Below are positions 35,577 through 44,906 of a stretch of 52,011 bases of DNA, one piece after another. Position 1 is the stretch's first letter, and every line of letters starts with the position of its first letter. The DNA is from a bacterium (GTDB lineage Bacteria; UBP6; UBA1177). The stretch covers positions 1 to 52,011 of the forward strand of contig JAGCUA010000066.1 in assembly GCA_017963125.1 (NCBI GenBank), given 5' to 3'. Under the pieces are notes generated by a model. That model saw nothing but the letters and a program-made list of their open reading frames with translations. It was not told the origin of the DNA and did no database searches. The translations under genes were made by a program, and so were the position numbers.

Positions 35577-36614
35577 ATGAATATTTTAGTTACCGGAGGA
35601 GCAGGATACATCGGTTCTCATACTGTTGTAGAGCTCATCAATGCAGGTCACGGAGTCGTTATCGTTGACAATTTTTCAAATTCGAAACCTGAAGCGATTG
35701 CAAGGATCGAGAAAATCACCGGCACAAAAATCAGGTTTTATGAAGCCGATATCCGCGACAAAGAGGCTTTGACAAAAATATTTTCAGAAAACAGTTTTGA
35801 CTGCTGCATACATTTCGCAGGGTTCAAAGCTGTGGGCGAATCTGTCGTAAAGCCGTGGATTTATTACGAAAACAATATCTGCGGGACTTTGGTCCTGCTT
35901 GATGCGATGCGCTCTGCCGGCTGCAAAAACATAATTTTTTCTTCTTCTGCGACTGTTTACGGCGATCCGGCATTCGTTCCAATCACAGAAGAATGTCCGA
36001 AAGGAAAATGCACGAACCCCTACGGCCAGACCAAATCGATGCTTGAAGAGATCCTTATCGATTTCCACACCGCAGACATCAAAACGAATGATCCGAACCC
36101 GTGGAATATCGTGCTTCTGCGCTACTTTAACCCTGTCGGAGCGCATAAATCGGGGTTTATCGGCGAAGATCCGAAAGGGATCCCCAACAATCTGATGCCT
36201 TACATCACGCAGGTCGCAGCAGGAAAACTCGATCACCTCACCGTTTTCGGAAACGACTACAAAACCCATGACGGCACGGGAGTGAGAGACTATATCCACG
36301 TTGTCGATCTCGCGAAAGGTCATGTCAAAGCACTTGCCGCAATCGAAAAAAAGTGCGGAGTCGCAATTTACAACCTGGGAACAGGCACCGGTTACAGTGT
36401 TCTGGACATCGTTCACGCTTTTGAAGAAGCCAATGACCTCAAAATCCCTTACGAAATCGGTCCGAGAAGACCCGGCGATATCGCGCAGTGCTATTCTTCA
36501 CCGAAAAAAGCCGAAAAAGAACTTGGCTGGAAGGCAGAAAACGGCATCGTCGAAATGTGCCGCGACAGCTGGAACTGGCAGAAAAACAACCCGAACGGGT
36601 ATCCGTCATGTTGA
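35577..36614 (+). CDS. galE: UDP-glucose 4-epimerase
   Basis: The 345-residue short-chain dehydrogenase/reductase protein has the NAD-binding GGAGYIGSHTVVELINAG, DIRDKEAL, HFAGFKAVGESV, the catalytic SSSATVYGD and YxxxK (NPYGQTKSMLEE), NPVGAHKSGFIGEDP, and GVRDYIHVVDLAKGH. This is the full GalE set. It interconverts UDP-glucose and UDP-galactose, feeding envelope glycan synthesis. It is the last gene of the plus-strand row; the convergent transketolase ends 36 bases downstream, with a REP-like palindrome between. The ribosome binding site GAGG stands before ATG 35577. Confidence 0.97.
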   Translation: MNILVTGGAGYIGSHTVVELINAGHGVVIVDNFSNSKPEAIARIEKITGTKIRFYEADIRDKEALTKIFSENSFDCCIHFAGFKAVGESVVKPWIYYENNICGTLVLLDAMRSAGCKNIIFSSSATVYGDPAFVPITEECPKGKCTNPYGQTKSMLEEILIDFHTADIKTNDPNPWNIVLLRYFNPVGAHKSGFIGEDPKGIPNNLMPYITQVAAGKLDHLTVFGNDYKTHDGTGVRDYIHVVDLAKGHVKALAAIEKKCGVAIYNLGTGTGYSVLDIVHAFEEANDLKIPYEIGPRRPGDIAQCYSSPKKAEKELGWKAENGIVEMCRDSWNWQKNNPNGYPSC

Positions 36615-36620
36615 ACGAAT

Positions 36621-36662
36621 GTGAAACATCTCAAAGATTCTTCGCTCTGCTCAGAATGACGC
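36621..36662. repeat. REP-like dispersed palindrome between galE and tkt
   Basis: The sequence AAGATTCTTCGCTCTGCTCAG (20 bases shown at most: ATTCTTCGCTCTGCTCAGAA) resembles the GTCATTCTGAGC..GAAGAATCT dispersed element found in many bacterial genomes. Arms ATTCT and AGAAT (36637-36657) pair around a short imperfect stem. The tkt stop codon TGA lies inside it, and it could act as a bidirectional terminator. Confidence 0.5.
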
Positions 36663-38648
36663 TTTAGCGATTTTTACGATATTTTCAGCGGTGAAGCCGT
36701 ATTTTTCCATGACCTGACTTCCGGGAGCGGATGTTCCGAACGCATCTACTGCGATGATTTTTCCTTTGTCGCCTGCGTATTTTTCCCAGCCGAAACTTGT
36801 TCCCGCTTCAACGACGACGCGGTTTTTGACCGATTTGGGAAGCACCGATTCCCTGTATTTTGCCGGCTGTTTTTCGAATGTTTCACGTGAAACCATGTTG
36901 ACGACGCGCACTTTCAAACCTTCTTTTCTCAAAGTTTCGGCAGCATTAAGCGCGATGTGGACTTCAGAGCCTGTTGCAATGATTATCGTATCAGGATTTG
37001 CTTCATCAAGAATTGAGTATGCACCTTTGAGGGCGTTTTCAGCCGCGGCGTATTTCGTTCTGTCGATGACGGGAACGTCCTGTCTCGTCAGAATAAGGGC
37101 AACAGGCTGGTTTTTGTTTTCAAGAATGTGTTTCCATGCGACCGATACTTCATTCGCATCAGCCGGACGCCATACTTCAAGACCGGGAATGCAGCGAAGC
37201 GTTGCAAGCTGTTCAACGGGCTGGTGTGTGGGACCGTCCTCGCCAACTGCAAGCGAATCGTGCGTGAAAAGGAATATCGAGCCGAGTTTTGCAAGAGCCG
37301 CAAGCCTTATCGGAGGACGCATGTAGTCTACAAACGAGAAGAATGTTCCGGTGTAGGGTTTCAGCATTCCGTGGTAGAAAATGCCGTTTGCGATAGCTCC
37401 CATCGCGTGCTCTCTGACCCCGAAGTGGATGTTTCTGCCTGAAAAATCGTCGGCAGAGATCCATTTTTCGCCAGAAATCGTCGTTTTAGTCGAGCAGCTG
37501 AGGTCGGCGTCGCCGCCTACGAGCCACGGAACGGCTTTGCCGAGAGCGGCAAGGACTTTTCCGTCTGCGGCACGGGTCGCCATTTTCGTTCCCGCTTCGA
37601 ATTTCGGAAGGATCTTATCCAGATCTTCGACTTTAAGTTCCTGCATAGCCTTGAACTGAGCCGCTTCCTCTGGATATTTCGCCGCATATTCCGCAAAAAG
37701 TTTGTTCCATGCTGAAAAAGCCCTGTTTCCGGCGCGTTTTATCGAAGCAAAATCCTTTTTGACATCATCCTCGATGAAGAAAAATTTGTCGGGATCCATT
37801 CCGAAACCCTTTTTTACCGCAGCGAGTTCATCCGCACCGAGCGGGGAACCGTGTGAGGAGGAGCTTCCCGCCTTGTTCGGAGAACCGAAGCCGATAGTCG
37901 TTTTGACAATGATGAGTGTCGGCTTCGAGAGCTCTTTTTTCGCCTTTGCGATCGCGCGGTCGATCGATTTGAGGTCACTGTTGCCGTCAACGACAGTAAG
38001 TACCTGAAAACCGTAGCTTTCAAAGCGTTTTTTGACATCTTCGGTGAAAGTTATCGCTGTCGGGCCGTCAAGCGAAATATCGTTTGAATCGTAGAGAAGA
38101 ATGAGCTTCCCGAGTTTCAGATGTCCTGCTAACGATGCCGCTTCGGAAGCGATTCCCTCCATCATGCAGCCGTCACCCAAAAGTGCAAAAGTGAAGTGGT
38201 CGATCAGCTCGAATCCCGGTTTGTTGAACCTTGCGGCTAGCATTTTTTCAGCTATTGCCATGCCGACTGCGTTAGCAACACCCTGACCGAGCGGGCCTGT
38301 GGAAGCGTCAACGCCTGGAGTTACGCCGAATTCGGGATGTCCCGGAGTCTTGCTGCCGAGCTGCCTGAAATTTTTCAGATCGTCCATCGAAAGTTTATAT
38401 CCCGCCAAGTGGAGCATCGAATAGAGAAGCGCACTGCCGTGACCTGCCGAAAGAACAAATCTGTCGCGGTTTATCCAGTCCGGATGCACCGGAGAAACCT
38501 TGAGATGCCGCTTCCAGAGCGTGTAAGCCATAGGCGCAGCTCCCATCGGAAGGCCGGGATGACCCGAATTCGCCTTTTGGATCATGTCTGCGGCCAAAAC
38601 GCGGACGGTATTAACGCTTTTTTCAGAAATTTTATCGGGAAAAGCCAT
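36651..38648 (-). CDS. tkt: Transketolase
   Basis: The start ATG 38648 ([18 protein letters not shown]) is preceded by GGAG; a longer frame to 38759 is unsupported. The 665-residue protein has the complete transketolase pattern: [52 protein letters not shown], the TPP motif [13 protein letters not shown], and the pyrimidine-domain segments [34 protein letters not shown] and RPADANEV. It moves two-carbon units in the pentose phosphate pathway. The last residues (KASF) and stop codon fall in the REP-like element. No other pentose phosphate gene is adjacent. Confidence 0.98.
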   Translation of the reverse strand: MAFPDKISEKSVNTVRVLAADMIQKANSGHPGLPMGAAPMAYTLWKRHLKVSPVHPDWINRDRFVLSAGHGSALLYSMLHLAGYKLSMDDLKNFRQLGSKTPGHPEFGVTPGVDASTGPLGQGVANAVGMAIAEKMLAARFNKPGFELIDHFTFALLGDGCMMEGIASEAASLAGHLKLGKLILLYDSNDISLDGPTAITFTEDVKKRFESYGFQVLTVVDGNSDLKSIDRAIAKAKKELSKPTLIIVKTTIGFGSPNKAGSSSSHGSPLGADELAAVKKGFGMDPDKFFFIEDDVKKDFASIKRAGNRAFSAWNKLFAEYAAKYPEEAAQFKAMQELKVEDLDKILPKFEAGTKMATRAADGKVLAALGKAVPWLVGGDADLSCSTKTTISGEKWISADDFSGRNIHFGVREHAMGAIANGIFYHGMLKPYTGTFFSFVDYMRPPIRLAALAKLGSIFLFTHDSLAVGEDGPTHQPVEQLATLRCIPGLEVWRPADANEVSVAWKHILENKNQPVALILTRQDVPVIDRTKYAAAENALKGAYSILDEANPDTIIIATGSEVHIALNAAETLRKEGLKVRVVNMVSRETFEKQPAKYRESVLPKSVKNRVVVEAGTSFGWEKYAGDKGKIIAVDAFGTSAPGSQVMEKYGFTAENIVKIAKASF

Positions 38649-38879
38649 TTTCAACTCCACAAAAAGTTCATAAATCGGCTGAATATACAAAAAAATAGAG
38701 AAACGACAAGATAAAAATGATGTCAAACGCCGCTTTCGAAGACTATTCGCCTTAAACAAAATTCGAATTTCGAGATATTTTACTTTTGTTTCCGGAGAAA
38801 TTTATTACAATGTTCAAGTGTTCGTTTTTTGACAAAAGAACCTATTAAATTTGAATCCAAGAAAAAACACTGTAAGGAT

Positions 38880-38940
38880 TAAAAGCGACTGCCACGGTCC
38901 CTGGCACTGCCGAAACAGGAGAAGGGATACCGTGGCTTAT
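38880..38940 (+). ncRNA. Candidate pseudoknotted RNA upstream of the AbiF-like gene
   Basis: TGCCA (38890-38894) and TGGCA (38902-38906) form a 5-bp hairpin with loop CGGTCCC. That loop is complementary to the downstream GGGATACCG (38924-38932, two extra bases TA), giving an H-type pseudoknot. Alternatively GCCACGGT (38891-38898) pairs with ACCGTGGC (38929-38936) as one long stem. It lies about 45 bases before the Abi_2-family start. A structured 'abiF' RNA has been described upstream of Abi_2-family genes; the match to that model could not be tested here. The ends of the RNA are not known. Confidence 0.55.
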
Positions 38941-38984
38941 GAAAAGAATGATATAGAAAATTTTTTATAAGTCAAGGGTAAACT

Positions 38985-39656
38985 ATGGATAAATTAACAT
39001 TTGCGAAAATAGAAAAATCAATTTCACCGGAACGTCTTGCAGCTTATAAAACTGACGGAGCAAGTAATGAGACGGCACTTGCAAGATATATCTACAACAT
39101 AGAATTGTCCAAAAGTTTATACCCGATCATAAATATTTTCGAGGTAACGCTGCGAAATTCAATAGACAATGCTCTTAAAAAATTCTTCGATGTTCAGGAT
39201 TGGAGCGATATTATACCTCTTACAGAAACTGAAAGAAGAATGATTTATGAAGCTAAAATAAAAATCGTTCAAAGGAACCAGTTATATTCTCACAATCAAC
39301 TTGTTTCTGAACTCACACTCGGATTTTGGGTCGCTCTCATGGGTAAAAAATACAACTCTCAGAAATTCAGATCTTTCATGATAAAAAATATGTTTCACGA
39401 TTGTCCTTCAGGCCAGAAAAACTCTACGGTATTACAGAAAAATCTTGCTGAAATCCGGTTCCTGCGAAACAGAATAGCTCACCACAAGCGGATTTCACAC
39501 TGGACTGACTTGGAACAAAAGCATAATTTGATTCTGGATTTTATCCGCTGGATGTCGCAGGACATGCACAAAATAGCAATACACAACGACACTTTCGAGA
39601 CAGTTTACAAAAACGGAATCGCACCTTTTAAACTATTTATAGAAAAAGATTTTTAA
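38985..39656 (+). CDS. Abi_2/AbiF-like HEPN protein (abortive infection)
   Basis: The 223-residue protein has the Abi_2 family pattern. An N-terminal helical part includes LARYIYNIELSKSLYPIINI and FEVTLRNSIDNAL; NQLVSELTLGFWVALMGKKY and NLAEIRFLRNRIAHHKRIS follow. The RNRIAHH segment supplies the HEPN RNase motif (R-x4-H), with catalytic Arg and His present. Abi_2/AbiD/AbiF proteins are anti-phage toxins; some are controlled by an upstream small RNA. Such an RNA candidate is at 38880-38940, so a toxin-RNA antitoxin module is likely but unproven. A weak ribosome binding site (AAGGGT) precedes ATG 38985. It stands alone between tkt and an anchored protein, in A+T-richer DNA than its neighbours, typical of an acquired defence gene. 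Confidence 0.88.
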   Translation: MDKLTFAKIEKSISPERLAAYKTDGASNETALARYIYNIELSKSLYPIINIFEVTLRNSIDNALKKFFDVQDWSDIIPLTETERRMIYEAKIKIVQRNQLYSHNQLVSELTLGFWVALMGKKYNSQKFRSFMIKNMFHDCPSGQKNSTVLQKNLAEIRFLRNRIAHHKRISHWTDLEQKHNLILDFIRWMSQDMHKIAIHNDTFETVYKNGIAPFKLFIEKDF

Positions 39657-39740
39657 TCTTTCCCCGCTTCCGGATGTTTGTTTGTAGCTGTTTTAGCACT
39701 GAAAATCCTACTTTTACTTCATTGTTTGACTCTTCAAAAA

Positions 39741-39761
39741 CCGCAAGAAACCAAACTGCGG
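39741..39761 (+). terminator. Possible terminator after the AbiF-like gene
   Basis: CCGCA (39741-39745) and TGCGG (39757-39761) form a 5-bp stem followed by CTTTCT, about 85 bases after the stop. The stem is short and the T run imperfect, so the call is weak. Confidence 0.3.
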
Positions 39762-39863
39762 CTTTCTCGAAAGACATTTTACTCTTCGGTAAATAAAAAC
39801 TATCCTAAAAAGACGAATCAGAATTGTGCAGAAAAAGTTGAAAATTCAATTTTGTACTATTCT

Positions 39864-39891
39864 TGACTTCAAGAGATATTCAGCTTTAATG
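39864..39891 (+). promoter_or_regulatory. Predicted promoter of the anchored protein gene
   Basis: TTGACT (39864-39869) and TTTAAT (39886-39891) are 16 bases apart, about 34 bases before the start codon. The rest of the 268-base gap 39657-39924 shows only the possible terminator. Confidence 0.4.
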
Positions 39892-39924
39892 CTCCAGTTT
39901 TTGTTGTATTTTAAGGAGTTTAGT

Positions 39925-40743
39925 ATGAAAGTTGTATATTTTGTAGGTGCATTCATTTTGTTGGGCATAATATTGTCTTTCTATTACAAAAAAATTGCAG
40001 CTAAATATGCGGCATCTATTGATAAAGAAATCGATTCAAAAAATTCAGAAAAATTAATGGAAATTTTTAATGAAATCGTTCAAAAATACAAATCGAATGA
40101 TCTTGTTAAGATAGCATTTGAAAATACATACTATCATTTCCTGAATCAGGCATTTTTTTCTGATTTCCCAAATAAAAAAGAACTGCTTTTATTTTATGAA
40201 AAGAATATGAAGGGTGCTACTCTTGCCTCCCATAAAAAAAATTTCATTGATAGAGTTCTTGACACTCTTTCAGATATAGAACATCCAACAGAAGATGATT
40301 TCAATTACTTCAATGAAATATTGCTTGATTTAAAAGTCGATGCTGATACCCAAAATGATGCTAATAAAAGACTAAGTATCATAAAAAAGATTGCCGACTT
40401 ACGTAAAAACGGATTACAACCCTTAGAAATACACAATCCTATCACTGCAAAAAAAGATTGTTTCTATTACGGAAATATCGATATTTTAAAGAATCGTCAA
40501 AAAAACGGACAGAAATTTTTCGAATATGATAAAACAGGAGAAATTTATATTTTAAATGACGAAATAGATATAGTTGTCGATGGCGGACATAAGAAAATAA
40601 AGCTTTCTAACATTATAAGCTTGGATTTTGAAGATGAAATTTTGCAATTAACCATTTTAAACAGATCTACACCTCTAGGGCTTTCTTCAAAAGAACCAGA
40701 ATATGTTTTAGAAATCTTGAATATGGTAAGAAAACTGTCCTAA
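39925..40743 (+). CDS. Membrane-anchored protein of unknown function
   Basis: The start ATG 39925 (MKVVYFVGAFILLGIIL) is preceded by AAGGAG; an earlier in-frame ATG at 39826 has no such site. The 272-residue product has one N-terminal transmembrane helix (about residues 3-20) followed by a Lys/Asp/Glu/Asn-rich cytoplasmic or periplasmic part. The middle is helical (SKNSEKLMEIFNEIVQKYKS) and the C-terminal ~90 residues look beta-rich (KDCFYYGNIDIL, GEIYILNDEIDIVVDGGHKK, NIISLDFEDEI), again PH-like in order, ending LEILNMVRKL. No family was recognised. Base composition is A+T-rich like the AbiF-like gene, so the two may have arrived together. Confidence 0.75.
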   Translation: MKVVYFVGAFILLGIILSFYYKKIAAKYAASIDKEIDSKNSEKLMEIFNEIVQKYKSNDLVKIAFENTYYHFLNQAFFSDFPNKKELLLFYEKNMKGATLASHKKNFIDRVLDTLSDIEHPTEDDFNYFNEILLDLKVDADTQNDANKRLSIIKKIADLRKNGLQPLEIHNPITAKKDCFYYGNIDILKNRQKNGQKFFEYDKTGEIYILNDEIDIVVDGGHKKIKLSNIISLDFEDEILQLTILNRSTPLGLSSKEPEYVLEILNMVRKLS

Positions 40744-40891
40744 CTAAAAAACACCTAAATGAGAGTCTGAAAAATTATTACCTGCTTTCCTCAGACAAAT
40801 TTTCTGTATATGAAGAATTTTTATCTGCTTTATCAGTCGTTTTTGGAAATTACCCACCAAGTTGAGGAACAATCAGGCAACAAGGCATTTA

Positions 40892-40908
40892 CTCAGCAAG
40901 TTGCTGAG
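40892..40908. terminator. Hairpin between convergent genes, possible terminator
   Basis: CTCAGC (40892-40897) and GCTGAG (40903-40908) form a perfect 6-bp stem with loop AAGTT, between the plus-strand anchored protein and minus-strand msrA. Neither side has a T run. The rest of 40744-40923 shows no convincing gene. Confidence 0.35.
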
Positions 40909-40923
40909 CAATTAGAGAGTTTT

Positions 40924-41433
40924 CTACGATTTTTCCCTCATTTCAATGCAGAAAAGTTCAAGCGGCAAGTGGCAGTAACCGTTGGGGTTTTTGACAAGAT
41001 ACTTCTGGTGGTACTCTTCCGCAGGATAGAAGTTTTCAAGCGGTTTGATTTCGACAGCGAACTTCCCGGCCTTTGAGCCGAGAGCAAGTTTTTCGCTCTT
41101 CACTGCCGCTTCGATATCGGGAAGGAGCGATCCATCGGTGTAATAAATTCCTGTACGGTATTGAATGCCGCAGTCGCATCCCTGCTGGTTGACCGAGAGC
41201 GGATCGATCGCCCGGAAATAGTAGCCGATGAGCTTTTGTGTCGGCAGAACCGCCTCGTCGTATTCGATCTTCACTGTTTCGGCATGCCCGCTGCCGCCGC
41301 AGACATCCTGATAGCTCGGATTTTTACTCTTTCCGTTGGCGTAACCGACGACTGTTGATTTTATGCCGTTAAACTGGTCGAAAAAACGCTGTGTTCCCCA
41401 GAAACAGCCCCCTGCAAGATAGATAGTTTTCAT
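40924..41433 (-). CDS. msrA: Peptide methionine sulfoxide reductase A
   Basis: The 169-residue protein has the catalytic GGCFWGTQRFF (active-site Cys at residue 10), GYANGKSKNPSYQDVCGGSGH, AETVKIEYDE, DPLSVNQQGCDCGIQYRTGIYY and HQKYLVKNPNGYCHLPLE with resolving cysteines. MsrA reduces methionine-S-sulfoxide in proteins. Its length is that of a stand-alone MsrA without an MsrB domain or export signal, so it is cytoplasmic. It is divergent from the Cys-repeat lipoprotein gene (85-base gap). Confidence 0.97.
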   Translation of the reverse strand: MKTIYLAGGCFWGTQRFFDQFNGIKSTVVGYANGKSKNPSYQDVCGGSGHAETVKIEYDEAVLPTQKLIGYYFRAIDPLSVNQQGCDCGIQYRTGIYYTDGSLLPDIEAAVKSEKLALGSKAGKFAVEIKPLENFYPAEEYHQKYLVKNPNGYCHLPLELFCIEMREKS

Positions 41434-41451
41434 CGTCTCCTCCTCCGTTTC

Positions 41452-41479
41452 TTGCCTTTTTCCGGCTTGTTTCTATAAT
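41452..41479 (+). promoter_or_regulatory. Predicted promoter of the three-repeat lipoprotein
   Basis: TTGCCT (41452-41457) and TATAAT (41474-41479) are 16 bases apart, about 40 bases before the start codon, in the gap divergent with msrA. Confidence 0.5.
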
Positions 41480-41518
41480 ATCACGTCTTTTGTTTATCAA
41501 CTTTTTAAGGAGAGAAAA

Positions 41519-42589
41519 ATGAAAAAGCTTTTTATTTTGACGGCTGTTTTTAGTGCAATGTTTCTGATGATGTCATGCGGCGGCGGAAGCGGTCTCACAG
41601 GTGACGGATACTACTCCGACGGAGACAAAGTATGCTCCGATTTCTCCGGTGACTGCAAAGGACACGAGGTCAGAGCTTGCGTTGAAGGCGATGATTATTG
41701 GTATGAAGTCGAAGGTACCGGCAAGAAATTCGAATGCAAAGCTGACGGCGACTGCACAAAAGCAGCAGTAGACCTGAACAACTACTGCTACGATACCAAC
41801 GTTGATTATGAAGATGAAGACGGTACTGTTTGTGTTGCGACTCAAGATTCTGAAGACTGCAACGGCAAACCTGTAAAATACTGCTCGAATGACGACTCGG
41901 TATGGTATGAAGTAGACAATAAAAAATTCGAATGCGACGAAAACGACTGCACCCAAGCTGCAATAGAACTGCACAACTACTGCTACGACACAAATATCGA
42001 ATACACCGAGGAAGACGGTGCGACTTGCGTTACGACCGAAGACCCTGACGAGTGCGGCGGCAAAGCTCTCAAACAATGCACAAAAGATGAATCCTACTGG
42101 TATGAAGTAGACGGTAAAAAATACGAATGCATGGAAAGCGGTTCGGAAGAGTGTGTTCAGGCAATGTCGGATTTAACAGCATACTGTGATGCAGCTGAAA
42201 AAGAAAAAGAAAACGGCGAATCGGGATTTGCAACCGAACCGGAAGCATATCTGCCGGCATCTTACGCAGACAAGACCCTGGATGCATGGTATATGCTCAA
42301 AGAAGCAGATGAAGACAAAATAAAAATCGAAGCAGTCTTCCTTTTCAACGACAACACTCTGGTTGTAACCAGCAGCAAAGTCTACTCTGTAGAAGACGGC
42401 AGAGAGCCTGAGAAGAAAATCAACGCAGAAGGCACTTTCGAGATCACCTCGGGCGATTACGACAACGGCGAAGCCCATGTTGTAGCCGGTGAAATGGAAT
42501 TCGACGTCACCATCAGCGACGGTATCCTCTCGGCAATGGATGCGGAATTCGCAAAACAGGACAACGCAGACGCACCTGAAGCGCAATAA
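41519..42589 (+). CDS. Lipoprotein with three six-cysteine WYE repeats
   Basis: The 356-residue product has a lipoprotein signal (MKKLFILTAVFSAMFLMMSC, Cys20) and AAGGAG before ATG 41519. Residues of about 35-235 are three copies of a ~60-residue unit with six cysteines each. The common pattern is C-x(6-8)-C-x(6-7)-C, then W-Y-E-V-(x2-4)-KK(F/Y)EC, then (D/E)C-x2-A-x3-L-x2-YC. The small lipoprotein at 28263-28520 is a one-unit version. The C-terminal ~120 residues (DAWYMLKEADEDKIKIEAVF, NTLVVTSSKVYS, EGTFEITSGDYDNGEAHVVA) look like a lipocalin-like beta domain. No named family was recognised; three disulfides per unit at the surface are likely. The acidic composition fits a surface-exposed lipoprotein. 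Confidence 0.87.
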   Translation: MKKLFILTAVFSAMFLMMSCGGGSGLTGDGYYSDGDKVCSDFSGDCKGHEVRACVEGDDYWYEVEGTGKKFECKADGDCTKAAVDLNNYCYDTNVDYEDEDGTVCVATQDSEDCNGKPVKYCSNDDSVWYEVDNKKFECDENDCTQAAIELHNYCYDTNIEYTEEDGATCVTTEDPDECGGKALKQCTKDESYWYEVDGKKYECMESGSEECVQAMSDLTAYCDAAEKEKENGESGFATEPEAYLPASYADKTLDAWYMLKEADEDKIKIEAVFLFNDNTLVVTSSKVYSVEDGREPEKKINAEGTFEITSGDYDNGEAHVVAGEMEFDVTISDGILSAMDAEFAKQDNADAPEAQ

Positions 42590-42671
42590 TCTCTTCTGAA
42601 TCTTTCCCATAATTTCCGATTTATTTGAATTGCCCCGAAATAAAAGTATATTTCCCCTGCTATATTGATCG

Positions 42672-44119
<1,448 letters not shown>

Positions 44120-44144
44120 TTTTTATTCCAGAAAATTAAAAGGC

Positions 44145-44906
44145 TCAAAACTCTATTTTCATGCCGTCAACGGCGGGCAGCGTATTTGCCGGCAGTTTCT
44201 TTAATGTCTCTTCGTAGTCGAAAGTGTGGTTCATGTGGGTAAGATAAGCTCTTTCCGGTGAAATATACTTTATCAAGTCTAAAATTTCATCAAAACTAAA
44301 GTGTGTAGGGTGCTTTTTCTGAACAGTCGAAGATATTGCGAGGATTTTTACCCCTTTCACTTTGTCAAGTTCTTCAGGTTCTATCGAATTTATGTCGGCG
44401 AGAAGGGCGAAATCCTTGAAGCGCAGACTGGTCACAATGGTTTCTCCGTGCTTGTGGCGGATCGGCAGGAACGTCAGGTCCTTGAAAGTTACCGGTTCTT
44501 TTTCAACGAAAACCGGCTTCAGAAAAGGGCGGGGCAGGTATTCGTTCTCAAAAAAAAGATAGGGAAAACGTTTCTGCGCGATTTCAAAAGTTTCGCGGCT
44601 CAAAAAAAACGGGAGAGGCTCGTCTTTTCTGAACGAAGCCATCCGCATGTCGTCGATCCCTGCGAAATGGTCGCTGTGGGCGTGCGTCAGCCAGCCTGCG
44701 TCAACGTGCGAAAGGCGCGATTTCAGGAGCTGCTGCCTGATTTCGTAGGGAAAATCGATCTGCAGGACCGTTCCGTTTTCGATCAGAGTCATCGAAAAGC
44801 GCGTTCTGCGGTTACGCTCGTCGGTAAGTTTGCAGACATCGCAGTCGCAGAAAAGCTGAGGGACTCCGGTGGAGGAGCCGTTTCCGTTGAAAATTACAGT
44901 CGTCAT
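44145..44906 (-). CDS. MBL-fold metallo-hydrolase, PhnP-like
   Basis: The 253-residue protein has the metallo-beta-lactamase metal motif THAHSDHFAGID (HxHxDH), upstream GNGSSTGVPQLFCDCDVCKL (with CDCDVC as in PhnP-type phosphodiesterases), RHKHGETIVTS, and a C-terminal THMNHTFDYEE. PhnP hydrolyses cyclic ribose phosphate; related proteins process other phosphodiesters, so substrate assignment is open. No phosphonate gene is nearby. Its ATG overlaps the stop of the upstream coiled-coil protein gene by 4 bases. Confidence 0.88.
   Translation of the reverse strand: MTTVIFNGNGSSTGVPQLFCDCDVCKLTDERNRRTRFSMTLIENGTVLQIDFPYEIRQQLLKSRLSHVDAGWLTHAHSDHFAGIDDMRMASFRKDEPLPFFLSRETFEIAQKRFPYLFFENEYLPRPFLKPVFVEKEPVTFKDLTFLPIRHKHGETIVTSLRFKDFALLADINSIEPEELDKVKGVKILAISSTVQKKHPTHFSFDEILDLIKYISPERAYLTHMNHTFDYEETLKKLPANTLPAVDGMKIEF

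Noticed and set aside
39678..39866. 62-residue open frame after the AbiF-like gene
   Set aside because: No ribosome binding site; it crosses a hairpin and promoter-like DNA. It could be a relic but nothing supports it.
40810..41076. 88-residue open frame overlapping the msrA 3' end
   Set aside because: It has no ribosome binding site, overlaps msrA antisense by about 150 bases and its composition is that of a random frame.
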